Source of the DNA: Chitinophaga sancti
GTDB taxonomy: Bacteria; Bacteroidota; Bacteroidia; Chitinophagales; Chitinophagaceae
Assembly: GCF_034424315.1 (NCBI RefSeq)
Contig: NZ_CP139972.1
Location: forward strand, 5,518,001-5,582,000
Length of the DNA stretch: 64,000 nt
Direction of reading: 5' to 3'
Shown here: one piece after another, positions 45,227-54,416 of the stretch
Layout of the letters: each line of letters starts with the position of its first letter
Numbering within the stretch: the first letter of the stretch is position 1
Notes under the pieces: generated by a model
Databases searched by the model: none
What the model saw: the letters and a program-made list of their open reading frames with translations, nothing else
What the model was told of the DNA's origin: nothing
Position numbers and translations under genes: made by a program

Positions 45227-45811
45227 TGCCCTGAGCGAATCGGCAATCGCCTGCTGCCAATTGTATTGTACAAAATGGTTAATGCCATGGCTGGTTTCCT
45301 TGTCATAGGCTTGTTGCAGGCGGTTCATTTCCCTGAAAGATTCTATATATTCATATTGAATCATGCTGTCGTAATCATCGGCAGTGAGTGCCATTTCCGT
45401 CACTTTCTTTCTGAACCGCAGGGCAACGAGCCAGGTAATATCAAAATGTAGCTGTTCATGCGCCAGCCCATAATCATCCTGCACAGATGACGTGACCCAG
45501 GAGGCACTTTTAATATGAAATACCTGTAAGGTGAGATTGATGTAAAGGGTATCCTTTTTCCTGATACTACTACCCTCATAGGCAAAGCTACTGTAAGATA
45601 CAGCGCCACTCGTGCGGCGGGCCGGGGGCGTAGCTTTAAAATCAGACCATTGCAGTTTTCTATCAGCATGATAAAAGAGTGTATCAGATTGGGCGTCTTC
45701 AGGCCGCTTATCAGGTACGAAAACGACTTTGATGATGGGTCGGACACTCATCAGGAATCCAGAAAGGCAACAGGTCCATATGATTTTACTGAGCACACAA
45801 TAAAGGTACAT
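45221..45811 (-). CDS. DUF922-like protein, possible secreted zinc protease
   Basis: A 196-aa protein with an N-terminal hydrophobic stretch (about 8-28). The central part reads RKLQWSDFKATPPARRTSGA and the C-terminal third has AHEQLHFDITWL, a HEQxH motif seen in DUF922 proteins. I chose ATG 45811; the frame is open to 45904 but would run into paaA. It is divergent from paaA with a 36-bp spacer holding GTAAC-N6-GTTAC (45817-45832). Confidence 0.75.
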   Translation of the reverse strand: MYLYCVLSKIIWTCCLSGFLMSVRPIIKVVFVPDKRPEDAQSDTLFYHADRKLQWSDFKATPPARRTSGAVSYSSFAYEGSSIRKKDTLYINLTLQVFHIKSASWVTSSVQDDYGLAHEQLHFDITWLVALRFRKKVTEMALTADDYDSMIQYEYIESFREMNRLQQAYDKETSHGINHFVQYNWQQAIADSLRAL

Positions 45812-45847
45812 TTTTCGTAACTTACAGGTTACCAAAACAATCACACT

Positions 45848-46849
45848 ATGTACGGTGGTGGATACATCTTTGAAGAGCCGAAAAGGCAACCCCAGTCCGA
45901 TCAAACCCAGGACGACCCCGAAAAACTGGCCGCTTTTGAAAAGCGCATCGCCAATGGGGAGAAAATCGAGCCCGGCGACTGGATGCCGGCCGAATACCGC
46001 AGGCAGCTGATCCGCTTAATAGAACAGCATGCTCACTCCGAAATAATTGGTGCCCTGCCTGAAGGTACCTGGATCACCCGTGCTCCCGGCTTCAAGCGCA
46101 AACTGGCGCTTATAGCCAAAGTACAGGATGAAATAGGCCATGGTCAGCTGCTCTACAATGCCGCAGAGACCCTGGGTAAATCCAGGGAGGCAATGATCAA
46201 TGACCTGCTCAGTGGCAAGTCCAAATACTCCAATGTATTTAATTATCCAGCTGAAACCTGGGCAGATGTAGCAGTGATCGGTTTCCTCATCGATGCTGCG
46301 GCCATCGTGAACCAGGTAGCGAATGCCAAAGGTTCTTACGGCCCTTACTGCCGGGCACTGGAGCGCATTTGCTATGAAGAGAGTTTTCACCTCAAGCAGG
46401 GTCACGATGCCTTTATAGAACTGGCGATTGGCACACCTGCACAGAAAGCGATGTTGCAGGATGCCCTGAATCGTTGGTGGCAACCCATCATGCATTTCTT
46501 TGGCCCTCCGGACAAAGCCAGCAACCACAGCGAAAAGCTGATGCAATGGAAGGTTAAGATGGCCAGCAATGATGACATGCGCAACCAGTTCCTCGATAAC
46601 TATGTACCTAAGATATGGGAACTGGGTTTGACTTTGCCGGATCCATTATTGAAAAAGAATCCGGACACCGGCAAGTGGGAATACTCCGACCCCGACTGGG
46701 ATCTGTTTTTCGAAGTGATCAAAGGCAATGGCCCCTGCAATAAAGAAAGACTGGATGTAAGAAAATGGGCGGAAGAAAATGGCCGTTGGATAAGACGTGC
46801 ACTGATGCGCCCTGAAGAAATGAAACGACAAACAGCCCCTGTAGCTTAA
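45848..46849 (+). CDS. paaA: Phenylacetyl-CoA epoxidase subunit PaaA
   Basis: A 333-aa catalytic di-iron subunit of the ring-1,2-epoxidase that opens phenylacetyl-CoA catabolism. Ferritin-like metal ligands are in [20 protein letters not shown] (about 60-80), [13 protein letters not shown] (about 91-103), [18 protein letters not shown] (about 178-195). Length and wording match PaaA. First gene of paaABCD. Confidence 0.96.
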   Translation: MYGGGYIFEEPKRQPQSDQTQDDPEKLAAFEKRIANGEKIEPGDWMPAEYRRQLIRLIEQHAHSEIIGALPEGTWITRAPGFKRKLALIAKVQDEIGHGQLLYNAAETLGKSREAMINDLLSGKSKYSNVFNYPAETWADVAVIGFLIDAAAIVNQVANAKGSYGPYCRALERICYEESFHLKQGHDAFIELAIGTPAQKAMLQDALNRWWQPIMHFFGPPDKASNHSEKLMQWKVKMASNDDMRNQFLDNYVPKIWELGLTLPDPLLKKNPDTGKWEYSDPDWDLFFEVIKGNGPCNKERLDVRKWAEENGRWIRRALMRPEEMKRQTAPVA

Positions 46850-46869
46850 CAAGTATTTTTTTCACAATT

Positions 46870-47235
46870 ATGACTGACTCATTAGATCCACGTGTCAACC
46901 GGCTCCGGTTGAATAATATTGATGCCCCCTTTACCATAGAAGAAGGAGAAAACTGGCAGGCCTATGAAGTATTTCATCAGGAAAAACGCGGCGCACACCA
47001 CGAACATGTGGGATGTGTACACGCACCTGATCCGCAGATGGCGCTAATTTTTGCCAAAGAACAATTTGCCAGAAGAAAGAAATGCGTAAACCTCTGGGTA
47101 GTCCGCAGTGCCGACATACTGGCTTTCGATCTGGAAGACGAAGATATGTTTGCCAACAATATGGAAAAGACCTACCGCGATGCCAGCGGATTCAAGGTGA
47201 TGGAAAAGATCAATAAATTCAAAGGTAAGCCCTGA
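46870..47235 (+). CDS. paaB: Phenylacetyl-CoA epoxidase subunit PaaB
   Basis: A 121-aa subunit of the PaaABCE complex. The family phrase AYEVFHQEKRGAHHEHVGCV, then HAPDPQMALIFAKEQFARR and CVNLWVVRS are present. It lies 20 bp after paaA. PaaB joins PaaA and PaaC into larger assemblies. Confidence 0.95.
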   Translation: MTDSLDPRVNRLRLNNIDAPFTIEEGENWQAYEVFHQEKRGAHHEHVGCVHAPDPQMALIFAKEQFARRKKCVNLWVVRSADILAFDLEDEDMFANNMEKTYRDASGFKVMEKINKFKGKP

Positions 47236-47240
47236 TAATA

Positions 47241-47984
47241 ATGGAAAACTTAATAAAAGAACTCGTCACCAAAATGGCGGACGATGCCCTGATACTGGGC
47301 CACCGGAACTCTGAATGGACAGGTCTCGGCCCTATTATGGAAGAAGATATTGCATTTTCTTCCATGGCACAGGACAAGATAGGACATGCCTGGGCGCTTT
47401 ATCGCATCCTGCAGGAAATGCCAGGTGGCCTGGACCCTGACCAGTTTGCATTTCTGCGACCTGAAAGCGAATACAAATGCTGTCATCTGACAGAGATGCC
47501 CATCGGCACTTATGAATTTAGCCTGATGCGGCATTTTCTCTTCGACCACGCAGAGACTGTACGCTACAACAGCTTGCTGGACAGTGGTTTTCAACCGCTG
47601 CAGCAACTCGCAAAAAAGGTAAAAGGAGAACTGAAATATCATACCCTGCATGCAGATGCCTGGGTCATGCAACTGGGTAAAGGCGGTGAGGAGAGTCATA
47701 AAAAAATGCAGGCAGCACTGGACAATTGTTTTCCGCTGGCGCTGGGTATATTTGAACCTGGCCCTGACGATGCCCTGCTGAGCGAAATATATCCCGGGGA
47801 AAAAATATTACAGGAGCGCTGGCTGGATAGTATTTACCCCATATTGACCAAAGCAGCCCTGAATATTCCTGAAAAAGCAACACCAGCTTATGGCGGCAGA
47901 TATGGTGAGCACACACGTCACCTGCATGCTTTACTGGAAGAAATGGGAGAAGTATTCAGACAGGATCCCGCCGCAGCCTGGTGA
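47241..47984 (+). CDS. paaC: Phenylacetyl-CoA epoxidase subunit PaaC
   Basis: A 247-aa structural ferritin-like subunit that pairs with PaaA. Characteristic segments are LILGHRNSEWTGLGPIMEED, FSSMAQDKIGHAWALYRILQ and KVKGELKYHTLHADAWVMQL. It starts 5 bp after paaB. Confidence 0.95.
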   Translation: MENLIKELVTKMADDALILGHRNSEWTGLGPIMEEDIAFSSMAQDKIGHAWALYRILQEMPGGLDPDQFAFLRPESEYKCCHLTEMPIGTYEFSLMRHFLFDHAETVRYNSLLDSGFQPLQQLAKKVKGELKYHTLHADAWVMQLGKGGEESHKKMQAALDNCFPLALGIFEPGPDDALLSEIYPGEKILQERWLDSIYPILTKAALNIPEKATPAYGGRYGEHTRHLHALLEEMGEVFRQDPAAAW

Positions 47985-48003
47985 CCTTTTTAACCTAAAA
48001 TAT

Positions 48004-48486
48004 ATGGATACCATCAAAGCCATTTATACCTCTTTGGAAAAGGTCATGGACCCGGAGATCCCTGTATTGAACGTACTGGAAATGGGTATGATCACAGATG
48101 TACAGCAGGATGAAACAGGCATTCACATAAAAATGATCCCTACATTTTCTGCCTGTCCGGCTATATCTGTGATCAAACAATCGATCAGTGATACCGTTAG
48201 TAAAGACCTGTTGCTGCCGGTAGAAGTGAGCATAGATACTGCAATACAATGGAATAGCAACCGGATGACGGAAACGGCAAAAGAGAAACTCCGTGGATTT
48301 GGAATCGCCGCTCCGCCTGTACATCATGGTGAAATAGAGCCAGATATGCTGCTACATGTCACCTGTCCACATTGTGGAAGTGACAACACATTTATGCGTT
48401 CACCCTTCGGTGCAACCCTGTGCAGGGCCATGCATTTCTGCCGTCAATGCGGAATGATGTTCGAACAGTTTAAGCCCCTTACCTGA
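48004..48486 (+). CDS. paaD: Phenylacetate pathway protein PaaD (metal-cluster assembly)
   Basis: A 160-aa DUF59/MIP18-like protein thought to help mature the epoxidase iron centres. The N-terminus has SLEKVMDPEIPVLNVLEMGM and GIHIKMIPTFSACPAISV. The C-terminus has two CxxC pairs (CPHCGSDN and CRQCGMMF) for metal binding. I chose ATG 48004, 19 bp after paaC; an earlier in-frame ATG overlaps paaC by 95 bp. No paaE follows. Confidence 0.93.
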   Translation: MDTIKAIYTSLEKVMDPEIPVLNVLEMGMITDVQQDETGIHIKMIPTFSACPAISVIKQSISDTVSKDLLLPVEVSIDTAIQWNSNRMTETAKEKLRGFGIAAPPVHHGEIEPDMLLHVTCPHCGSDNTFMRSPFGATLCRAMHFCRQCGMMFEQFKPLT

Positions 48487-48532
48487 ATATTCCTCATATT
48501 TATTTACTTTCACGCTTCAAAAAGCAAGGGGC

Positions 48533-49102
48533 ATGAAGATAGGCTTGTATTTTGGATCATTTAATCCTATACATACCGGTCATATGATAATAGCGAATTT
48601 CGTGGCTTATCATACTGATCTGGACAAGGTGTGGCTGGTCGTTTCTCCACAAAATCCATTAAAACCATCGGCATCATTACTCAATGAACATAATCGTTTT
48701 CACCTGGTAGAACTGGCCATCCAGGACGAGCCTAAGCTCAGGGCCAGTAATATCGAGTTCTCGTTACCAAGACCATCATTTACAGTTGATACATTAGCTT
48801 ACCTGTCAGAAAAGTTTCCAACACAGGAGTTTGCGATCATTATGGGGAGTGACAGTTTTCAGAACATCACCCGCTGGCGCAACTACCAGCATATCGTGAG
48901 AAATTATCCGATCTATGTGTACAAACGTCCGGGGCATGAGATCACAGAGACATATGGCGCTACGGTAAAGATACTGGAAGCGCCTATGCTGGATATATCA
49001 GCAACAGATATACGGAAATGGATAAAAGAAGGAATGTCAGTCCGTTACATGGTGCCAGACAACGTAGCAGCGTACATTGCAGCAAATAACTACTACAAGT
49101 AA
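48533..49102 (+). CDS. nadD: Nicotinate-nucleotide adenylyltransferase
   Basis: A 189-aa enzyme making nicotinate adenine dinucleotide in NAD synthesis. The nucleotidyl-transferase motif is GSFNPIHTGHMII (8-20) and the C-terminal motif is ISATDIRKWIKEG (about 161-173). Length is standard. It abuts the AI-2E family transporter gene, stop to stop. Confidence 0.95.
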   Translation: MKIGLYFGSFNPIHTGHMIIANFVAYHTDLDKVWLVVSPQNPLKPSASLLNEHNRFHLVELAIQDEPKLRASNIEFSLPRPSFTVDTLAYLSEKFPTQEFAIIMGSDSFQNITRWRNYQHIVRNYPIYVYKRPGHEITETYGATVKILEAPMLDISATDIRKWIKEGMSVRYMVPDNVAAYIAANNYYK

Positions 49103-50137
49103 TTATTTCTCTATCCTTACCTCCCGCTTCTTAACGAGGAATTCATTTGAATAGATCTCCAGCAGCAGGATGAACATAGATATCAACAGTGGTCCGAAGA
49201 TCAATCCTATAAACCCGAACAGGTTTACGCCAACCAGCACGCCAAATACGGTGATCATAGGGTGTACATCACCAATCTTTTTAGCCAGCATAAATCTGAA
49301 GATATTATCTGAGGTACCGACTACGGCAAATCCGTAGACGAGTACAGCTATTCCCTGCCAGGTATTGCCTATGCCCAGCAGGTATACACCCATTGGCACA
49401 TATACAGCAGCGGCGCCTACTACAGGTAGCATGGAGGTACAACAGGTAACAGCAAACCAAAAAACAGGTTGAGGTACTTTGAAAATAAAGTAACCGATCA
49501 GGGAAACAATACCCTGGATAATGGCAATGAGTGGAATTCCCACCGCATTGGCAATCACCAGTTTGCGGAATTCAGCGCCCAGTCTTAGCACATTTTCATC
49601 TTTCAGAGGGATGTATTCGTAGAGGTAAGCCTCCATTTCACGCCCACATACCAGCATGAAATAAAGAATAAAATATAAGATAGCGATCGTCGTCAATGTA
49701 TTGAAGGTTGCGCCCAGCAAGCGGGGAAGAACAGCGGTGAGATAACCTTGCAACTGTTCCAGCTTCACCTGTGAGAGAACGTCTATCTTGGTAGCGCCAT
49801 TAATACGTTCATTGAGAGATTTGAGGCCTGCGATCAGTTCAGAAGTGTGTTCGATGGCGTAGGCTACTTTGTCAGTAAGCATATTAATCATCAGCCCCAC
49901 AGGTAGTAAGATGATGATGAATGATAGGATCATGAGCATAGCGGCCGCCAGCGGCTTTTTCCAGCGACGTTTTTCCACCAGTCTGAACATGTAATTCCGG
50001 CTGATCACATAAAAGGTAATGGCCCCCAGAAAACCGGGAAAGAAAGTATACATCTCAATAAAGAGGAGGGTAGCCAGTAATACGATGATCAGCAGGAAAC
50101 AAATTTGTTTCAGCCGTTCGTTGTCAATCGCGCTCAT
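49103..50137 (-). CDS. AI-2E family transporter (PerM-like)
   Basis: A 344-aa membrane protein with about eight segments. Typical features are an N-terminal pair of segments, a central soluble stretch (about 95-150) and a C-terminal GVNLFGFIGLIFGPLLISMF. Family members include TqsA (AI-2 export) and PerM-like Na+/H+ exchangers; substrate is not predictable from sequence. It is divergent from the ytxH operon. Confidence 0.88.
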   Translation of the reverse strand: MSAIDNERLKQICFLLIIVLLATLLFIEMYTFFPGFLGAITFYVISRNYMFRLVEKRRWKKPLAAAMLMILSFIIILLPVGLMINMLTDKVAYAIEHTSELIAGLKSLNERINGATKIDVLSQVKLEQLQGYLTAVLPRLLGATFNTLTTIAILYFILYFMLVCGREMEAYLYEYIPLKDENVLRLGAEFRKLVIANAVGIPLIAIIQGIVSLIGYFIFKVPQPVFWFAVTCCTSMLPVVGAAAVYVPMGVYLLGIGNTWQGIAVLVYGFAVVGTSDNIFRFMLAKKIGDVHPMITVFGVLVGVNLFGFIGLIFGPLLISMFILLLEIYSNEFLVKKREVRIEK

Positions 50138-50205
50138 AAGGTTGATAAGTTAATGTGATAGAAGTAGATACAAAAAGAGTACCGTTCGCTGCTATTTTGT
50201 TTTTA

Positions 50206-50289
50206 CAGTGTTAGGCATTGCCACAGGCTGTGCCTAACACTGTCCTGCCGTTTAGTCGAAGGAACTTCGGCCCTTCGACTAAACGGCAG
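50206..50289. repeat. Two adjacent perfect hairpins in a divergent spacer
   Basis: Stem 1: CAGTGTTAGGCA (50206-50217) against 50231-50242. Stem 2: CTGCCGTTTAGTCGAAGG (50245-50262) against 50272-50289, 18 perfect pairs, loop AACTTCGGC. Stem 2 is followed by ATTATTTTTT. Both flanking genes run away from here, so they are not terminators of either gene. Confidence 0.82.
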
Positions 50290-50368
50290 AATTATTTTTT
50301 GGAATAGTGTTTGTACCTCTCATATTCCAAATATGTTAATCTAATTACTCACCTTAAAACCGAAAATT

Positions 50369-50566
50369 ATGGCAAGCAACGGATCAAAAGCAGTTGTATC
50401 ATTCATTGTTGGCGCAGCAGTAGGTGTTGCAGTAGGTTATTTCCTCAATTCCGACAAAAAAGATGAACTGGTAGACAAACTGAAATATCAGGCAGACAAA
50501 CTGAAAGATAAACTGAAGAAGAAAAAGGAGCAATATGAGGATGCCCTGGAAAATGAGCTGGCTTAA
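50369..50566 (+). CDS. YtxH domain protein
   Basis: A 65-aa protein with one membrane segment carrying GAAVGVAVGYFLNSDKKDEL (16-35) and a Lys/Glu-rich helical tail. This is the YtxH family, small membrane proteins seen in stress-related operons. First gene of a three-gene set with a holin-X-like gene 26 bp downstream. Confidence 0.85.
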   Translation: MASNGSKAVVSFIVGAAVGVAVGYFLNSDKKDELVDKLKYQADKLKDKLKKKKEQYEDALENELA

Positions 50567-50592
50567 TCCCTTATTGCACTAAAATCATTTGC

Positions 50593-51024
50593 ATGGAAGA
50601 TAATTTCAGCAACTATTTTAACCAGACAGGCAAGGTTGCCAAAGAATATCTGGAAACCCGTCTGGACCTCATTAAACTCCAGGCAGCAGGAAAGCTATCA
50701 AGAGCGCTCGGGCTTTTTTTCTCTTTGATACTGGCTTTCCTGCTGTTCTTTTTCGTTGTCGTATTTCTTGGAATGGTACTGGGCTTCTGGATTGGAGAAA
50801 TGACCAATAGTTATACAATTGGATTTTCCTGTTCCGCCGGGCTTTTCGTCTTCTTACTCCTCATCATCCTATGGTTCCGCGAGCCCCTCATTCAACGCCC
50901 GCTGTCCAATATGCTGATCAAAGAATTAGTGAGTGAAATGGAGATTGAAGCCAAAGAAGAAGCAAAACTGGAAAAAGAATTAGACAAAATGGAGGAGGAA
51001 GACGAATATCATGAGCAGTTATAA
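50593..51024 (+). CDS. Holin-X-like (phage holin family) membrane protein
   Basis: A 143-aa protein. A helical N-terminus (VAKEYLETRLDLIKLQAAGK at about 15-34) precedes two membrane segments (about 40-65 and 78-98), then an acidic helical tail. The layout fits the putative holin-X group common in Bacteroidota, unrelated to phage lysis despite the name. Confidence 0.78.
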   Translation: MEDNFSNYFNQTGKVAKEYLETRLDLIKLQAAGKLSRALGLFFSLILAFLLFFFVVVFLGMVLGFWIGEMTNSYTIGFSCSAGLFVFLLLIILWFREPLIQRPLSNMLIKELVSEMEIEAKEEAKLEKELDKMEEEDEYHEQL

Positions 51025-51052
51025 TTTAACCATCATGAAAAAATAATTACAC

Positions 51053-51424
51053 ATGCCCAAGGTGAAGATCACCAACTCAACCACACTACAAAGTGAGATC
51101 CTGAGGTTAAAGAGAAAATCCCGTGCGCTGGAAAATGAGCTGGGAGACCGCGTAGATTATTTCAAAGGCAATTATGGCAAGATGGCCCTCAATTCTGTCA
51201 TACCCGGCAGCGCGAAGCACTCGGGTTGGATGGGTATTGCAGGCAAGGTAGCGAAAGTGGCCTGGCAAAGTAGCAGTGCCAAATCATTCGCTACCAATGC
51301 CCTCATGACAGCATTAGAATTCGTTGGTGTCAGATTGGGTATCAATCTCTTTGATAAATTCCGTAAGAGCAGAAGCAAAAAGAAGAAAGCCAAAATGGCG
51401 GCTACTCCTCCTGAAGAAGATTAG
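51053..51424 (+). CDS. Hypothetical protein of the ytxH operon
   Basis: A 123-aa basic protein with a central hydrophobic helix (about 83-100) and a Lys-rich end (KSRSKKKKAK). An N-terminal helical part LQSEILRLKRKSRALENELG looks coiled-coil. Family not recognised. Its stop overlaps the convergent radical SAM gene by four bases. Confidence 0.75.
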   Translation: MPKVKITNSTTLQSEILRLKRKSRALENELGDRVDYFKGNYGKMALNSVIPGSAKHSGWMGIAGKVAKVAWQSSSAKSFATNALMTALEFVGVRLGINLFDKFRKSRSKKKKAKMAATPPEED

Positions 51425-52446
51425 CCCCAGACTTTGGTGCCTTCACTACAGTTTGCACAAATATCGATATTGGCCCTGCCCTTCATAATCTGGGTACGGA
51501 AGCCTACATACTTTTCATTTTGCCACAGTTCCTTCATAGACTGTTGCTTCAAATCGCCCAGTTTATGCTGGGCGTCCTTGTCAAAACAACAAGGTACTAC
51601 CAGGCCATCCCAGGTGATAACAGGTGCATGCCACAAGCGCCAGCAGTGATTCCCCATTTTATTCTTGATCTTATAGGTACCGTCTTCATTGCGGCGGTAG
51701 CGGCTAAATTTATCAATAGTAGGGATCAGTCGGTTTCCTTCTTCATAATCATACACTTGTGCAGTTTTGAAACGCACCTGGTCTACCCCAATCTCCTTAG
51801 CCAGTAGTTTGATATCCTCAATCTGGTGTTCATTCGGCTTCACAACCAGGAACTGGAAGAACACAAACGGCTTCTTTGAATTCAGCTCTTTTTTCCACTT
51901 CACAATATTCTTAGCACCCTGAATTACTTTTTCCAGGTTACCTCCCACACGATACTGGGTATACACATCCTGTGTGGTACCATCAATAGAGATGATCAGG
52001 CGGTCCAGCCCACTTTCTACCGTTTTACGGGCATTTTCGTCCGTCAGGTAATGGGCATTCGTAGAGGTAGCGGTATACAGACCTTTGCTGGTGGCATACT
52101 TAACCATGTCCAGAAACCCTGTATTCAGGTAAGGCTCCCCCTGAAAATAAAATATAAGGTAAAGAAGATCTTTGGAGATCTCATCGATCGTTTTTTTGAA
52201 AAAGTCCTGATTCAACATCCCCGTAGGACGGGTAAAAGCACGCAAACCGCTTGGGCATTCCGGACACCGGAGGTTACACGAAGTAGTCGGTTCGAATGAT
52301 ACGGAAATAGGTAAACCCCACTGCACTGGCTTCCGGGACCATTTACTTACAAAATAACTGCTCAGCACTTTTCCGGCATTCCACGCACGACGGGGGGTGA
52401 ACTTAGAAAGCAGGTTCAACGAATCATTCCAATTAAAATCCGGCAT
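51421..52446 (-). CDS. Radical SAM/SPASM domain protein
   Basis: A 341-aa protein. The SAM iron-sulfur cluster motif CNLRCPEC (Cys57, Cys61, Cys64; CxxxCxxC) is followed by the radical SAM barrel with GLDRLIISIDGTTQDVYTQY (about 143-162). The C-terminal SPASM part has CCFDKDAQ (about 285) and CANC (about 331), which should bind an auxiliary cluster. Reaction and substrate are unknown. It is single and convergent with the ytxH operon. Confidence 0.87.
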   Translation of the reverse strand: MPDFNWNDSLNLLSKFTPRRAWNAGKVLSSYFVSKWSRKPVQWGLPISVSFEPTTSCNLRCPECPSGLRAFTRPTGMLNQDFFKKTIDEISKDLLYLIFYFQGEPYLNTGFLDMVKYATSKGLYTATSTNAHYLTDENARKTVESGLDRLIISIDGTTQDVYTQYRVGGNLEKVIQGAKNIVKWKKELNSKKPFVFFQFLVVKPNEHQIEDIKLLAKEIGVDQVRFKTAQVYDYEEGNRLIPTIDKFSRYRRNEDGTYKIKNKMGNHCWRLWHAPVITWDGLVVPCCFDKDAQHKLGDLKQQSMKELWQNEKYVGFRTQIMKGRANIDICANCSEGTKVWG

Positions 52447-52518
52447 AACACAAACACTTTGGATATTGTAAAAATAAGATAACTATATCGGTTATGGATA
52501 ATAATATTATACTTGCTA

Positions 52519-52526
52519 TAAATTTG
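52519..52526 (+). promoter_or_regulatory. -7 box for the lysozyme gene
   Basis: TAAATTTG is an exact TAnnTTTG; transcription would start near 52533, 60 bases before the GTG start. Confidence 0.45.
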
Positions 52527-52592
52527 ACATAGTCAATACGTAGCGGATACTCCAAAAGCAAAGGCTATGCTAAAAGCAGAATTATTACTATC

Positions 52593-53372
52593 GTGGCAAA
52601 ATCCAGAGGAAAAAAAGGTTGGGCACTGTTTATCTTCATCTTTCAAATGGTGGTTATTATCGCCGCCGGTCTCATATATTACCAGTTAAGAACAGGAAGA
52701 CTCAACTTTGTCAGGTATGCGGAGTTTGGAATCGATATGCCTGTTGACTATGAAATACATGGGATCGACGTCTCGAAATTCCAGAAGAATATAAACTGGG
52801 AAGCCGTAGAGCAGATGCAGGTGGACAAGATCCACATAACTTTTGCGTTTATCAAGGCAACAGAAGGCATAACCCGGCAGGATGGCAATTTTAAACAGAA
52901 CTGGTCCAGGGCTAAAAAGGCAGGAGTGGTGCGCGGTGCCTATCACTTCTTTTACGCTACCCGCGATCCGCTCAAGCAAGCCATTAATTTCCAGAACGTA
53001 GTACAATTGGAGCCGGGCGACCTGCCACCAGTACTGGATATTGAAGTGAGTAATGGCCAGCCGCCCGCCGTGATCAGGAGTACTGCCCGCGTATGGCTGG
53101 AAGAAATGAAGAAAGCATATGGCGTAAAACCCATCATTTATACGAACGTACATTTTTACGAAACATATCTTGGCGATGAATTTGATGACTATCCACTGTG
53201 GGTAGCCCACTATTACCGGAAAAAGAAACCAGCATCAGAAAGGAATTGGCTCTTCTGGCAGCACAACGACGGAGGCCGGGTAAATGGCATATCAACCGCC
53301 GTTGATTTCAATGTATTCAGAGGAGATAGCCTGGCATTCAGAAAGTTATTAATCCGCGCAAAAAAGCACTAA
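52593..53372 (+). CDS. Glycoside hydrolase family 25 (lysozyme-like), membrane-anchored
   Basis: A 259-aa protein. A single N-terminal membrane anchor (about 10-28, WALFIFIFQMVVIIAAGLIY) is followed by a GH25 barrel: HGIDVSKFQ (about 57-65), FAFIKATEG (about 88-96), GAYHFF, PPVLDIEVSNG with the catalytic DIE at about 149-151, and LWVAHYY. It likely cleaves peptidoglycan at the periplasmic face. The start is GTG; no in-frame ATG lies upstream. The downstream gene overlaps by one base. Confidence 0.9.
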   Translation: MAKSRGKKGWALFIFIFQMVVIIAAGLIYYQLRTGRLNFVRYAEFGIDMPVDYEIHGIDVSKFQKNINWEAVEQMQVDKIHITFAFIKATEGITRQDGNFKQNWSRAKKAGVVRGAYHFFYATRDPLKQAINFQNVVQLEPGDLPPVLDIEVSNGQPPAVIRSTARVWLEEMKKAYGVKPIIYTNVHFYETYLGDEFDDYPLWVAHYYRKKKPASERNWLFWQHNDGGRVNGISTAVDFNVFRGDSLAFRKLLIRAKKH

Positions 53373-53653
53373 TGGAAAATCAGGAAAATCCCCACCAGGA
53401 AGACGAGAAGGCCCCGATGGATATGCGGATCGTAGATTATTTTGTACGCATCATCCGCACCGTCTTTTTGTTCCTGTTCTGGGGAATCGTTAATGTTTTT
53501 CTGGGATTATTTCTCGGATTTGCAGATCCGGACACATCTACAACCGGCCGCATGATCTTCTTCTATAGCTTTGCATGCATCACGCTTGCGGCATACCTCT
53601 TCGTAGTGTGGAAAACATGGAGGAAACAAGGCCACACCACAGATAATTACTAA
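53372..53653 (+). CDS. Small two-segment membrane protein
   Basis: A 93-aa protein with two hydrophobic stretches at about 24-48 and 56-78 and charged ends. Its ATG overlaps the GH25 stop by one base (TAATG), so it is translationally coupled to the lysozyme gene. Family not recognised; a role with the lysozyme is inferred from coupling only. Confidence 0.75.
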   Translation: MENQENPHQEDEKAPMDMRIVDYFVRIIRTVFLFLFWGIVNVFLGLFLGFADPDTSTTGRMIFFYSFACITLAAYLFVVWKTWRKQGHTTDNY

Positions 53654-53716
53654 AAAAGAAAATGGCGAACCACGTTTTCCGTAATTCGCCACTTATTGAT
53701 GGTTCGATTAAATGAA

Positions 53717-53926
53717 TTAAAGGAGGGCCTGTTGCAGATAAGCCTGCTGCATCCCTTTGATAATACGAGCAACGTCTTCCTGAGGTTTGCCAATCTTACG
53801 TTCCAACCGTACATACAACTCTTTCTCTTTGCCTGTTTCAAATACCAGATCTTCATCAGACAACTCTGTGAAACGTTGTTTTAGCAATTTCTTCAGTACC
53901 GACCACTGGTAACTACGGATGTTCAT
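53717..53926 (-). CDS. CsbD-like stress protein
   Basis: A 69-aa protein with WSVLKKLLKQRFTELSDEDL, then LYVRLERKIGKPQEDVARII, the layout of CsbD-family general stress proteins (W..LK.....LTDEDL....LxGxLQ..xG). Function of the family is unclear. It stands alone, convergent with the small membrane protein gene. Confidence 0.75.
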   Translation of the reverse strand: MNIRSYQWSVLKKLLKQRFTELSDEDLVFETGKEKELYVRLERKIGKPQEDVARIIKGMQQAYLQQALL

Positions 53927-54416
53927 AGTAAAGCTTATTTTATTGAGTTATAAATATGTGACGATTTAATCCATCGTTCCAGGGTAACAGGGGTCCTCCA
54001 ATTGAGGTCTAAATCAAATAGTTATCTTCAAGAACGCAATACTATAATATTCAACTTCTGTGCCATTTGGCAGCATTTTGAGGTAAAAAAGCAAACCGCA
54101 TTGATCAATTATATTCCTTTCTAATAAATAGTTTGCGGAGTACCTGTTACTGAATATAGGAAATAAAATTATGCTAAAATACTTAAACTACCATTTTAGC
54201 AATTGAATTGCAATCTATTGCATCGATGAAGTTTATGTTAAATTGTGGAGACATGTGAGCCATTGTTGTTGTCGCATTACGCAATTTGTGGAGGCATTTA
54301 CTCATACAAGCCTTATGAAATGCCCTATTGGCAAGTATTTCAGGATGGTACATACTTTGCAAAGGTATTAGCGTATTGATTGACAAAGGAACTGTTAACA
54401 AGAAAAACGGAAGCCC
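53927..54416. other. Gene-free AT-rich stretch
   Basis: No coding sequence is supported on either strand. A candidate promoter for the next gene lies at its end: TACTTTGC at about 54354-54361, one base off the TAnnTTTG box, with TTG about 22 bases upstream. I see no clear hairpin or repeat. Confidence 0.5.

Noticed and set aside
54183..54401. A 72-aa minus-strand frame in the AT-rich stretch
   Set aside because: No ribosome binding site, no recognisable motif, low-complexity composition.
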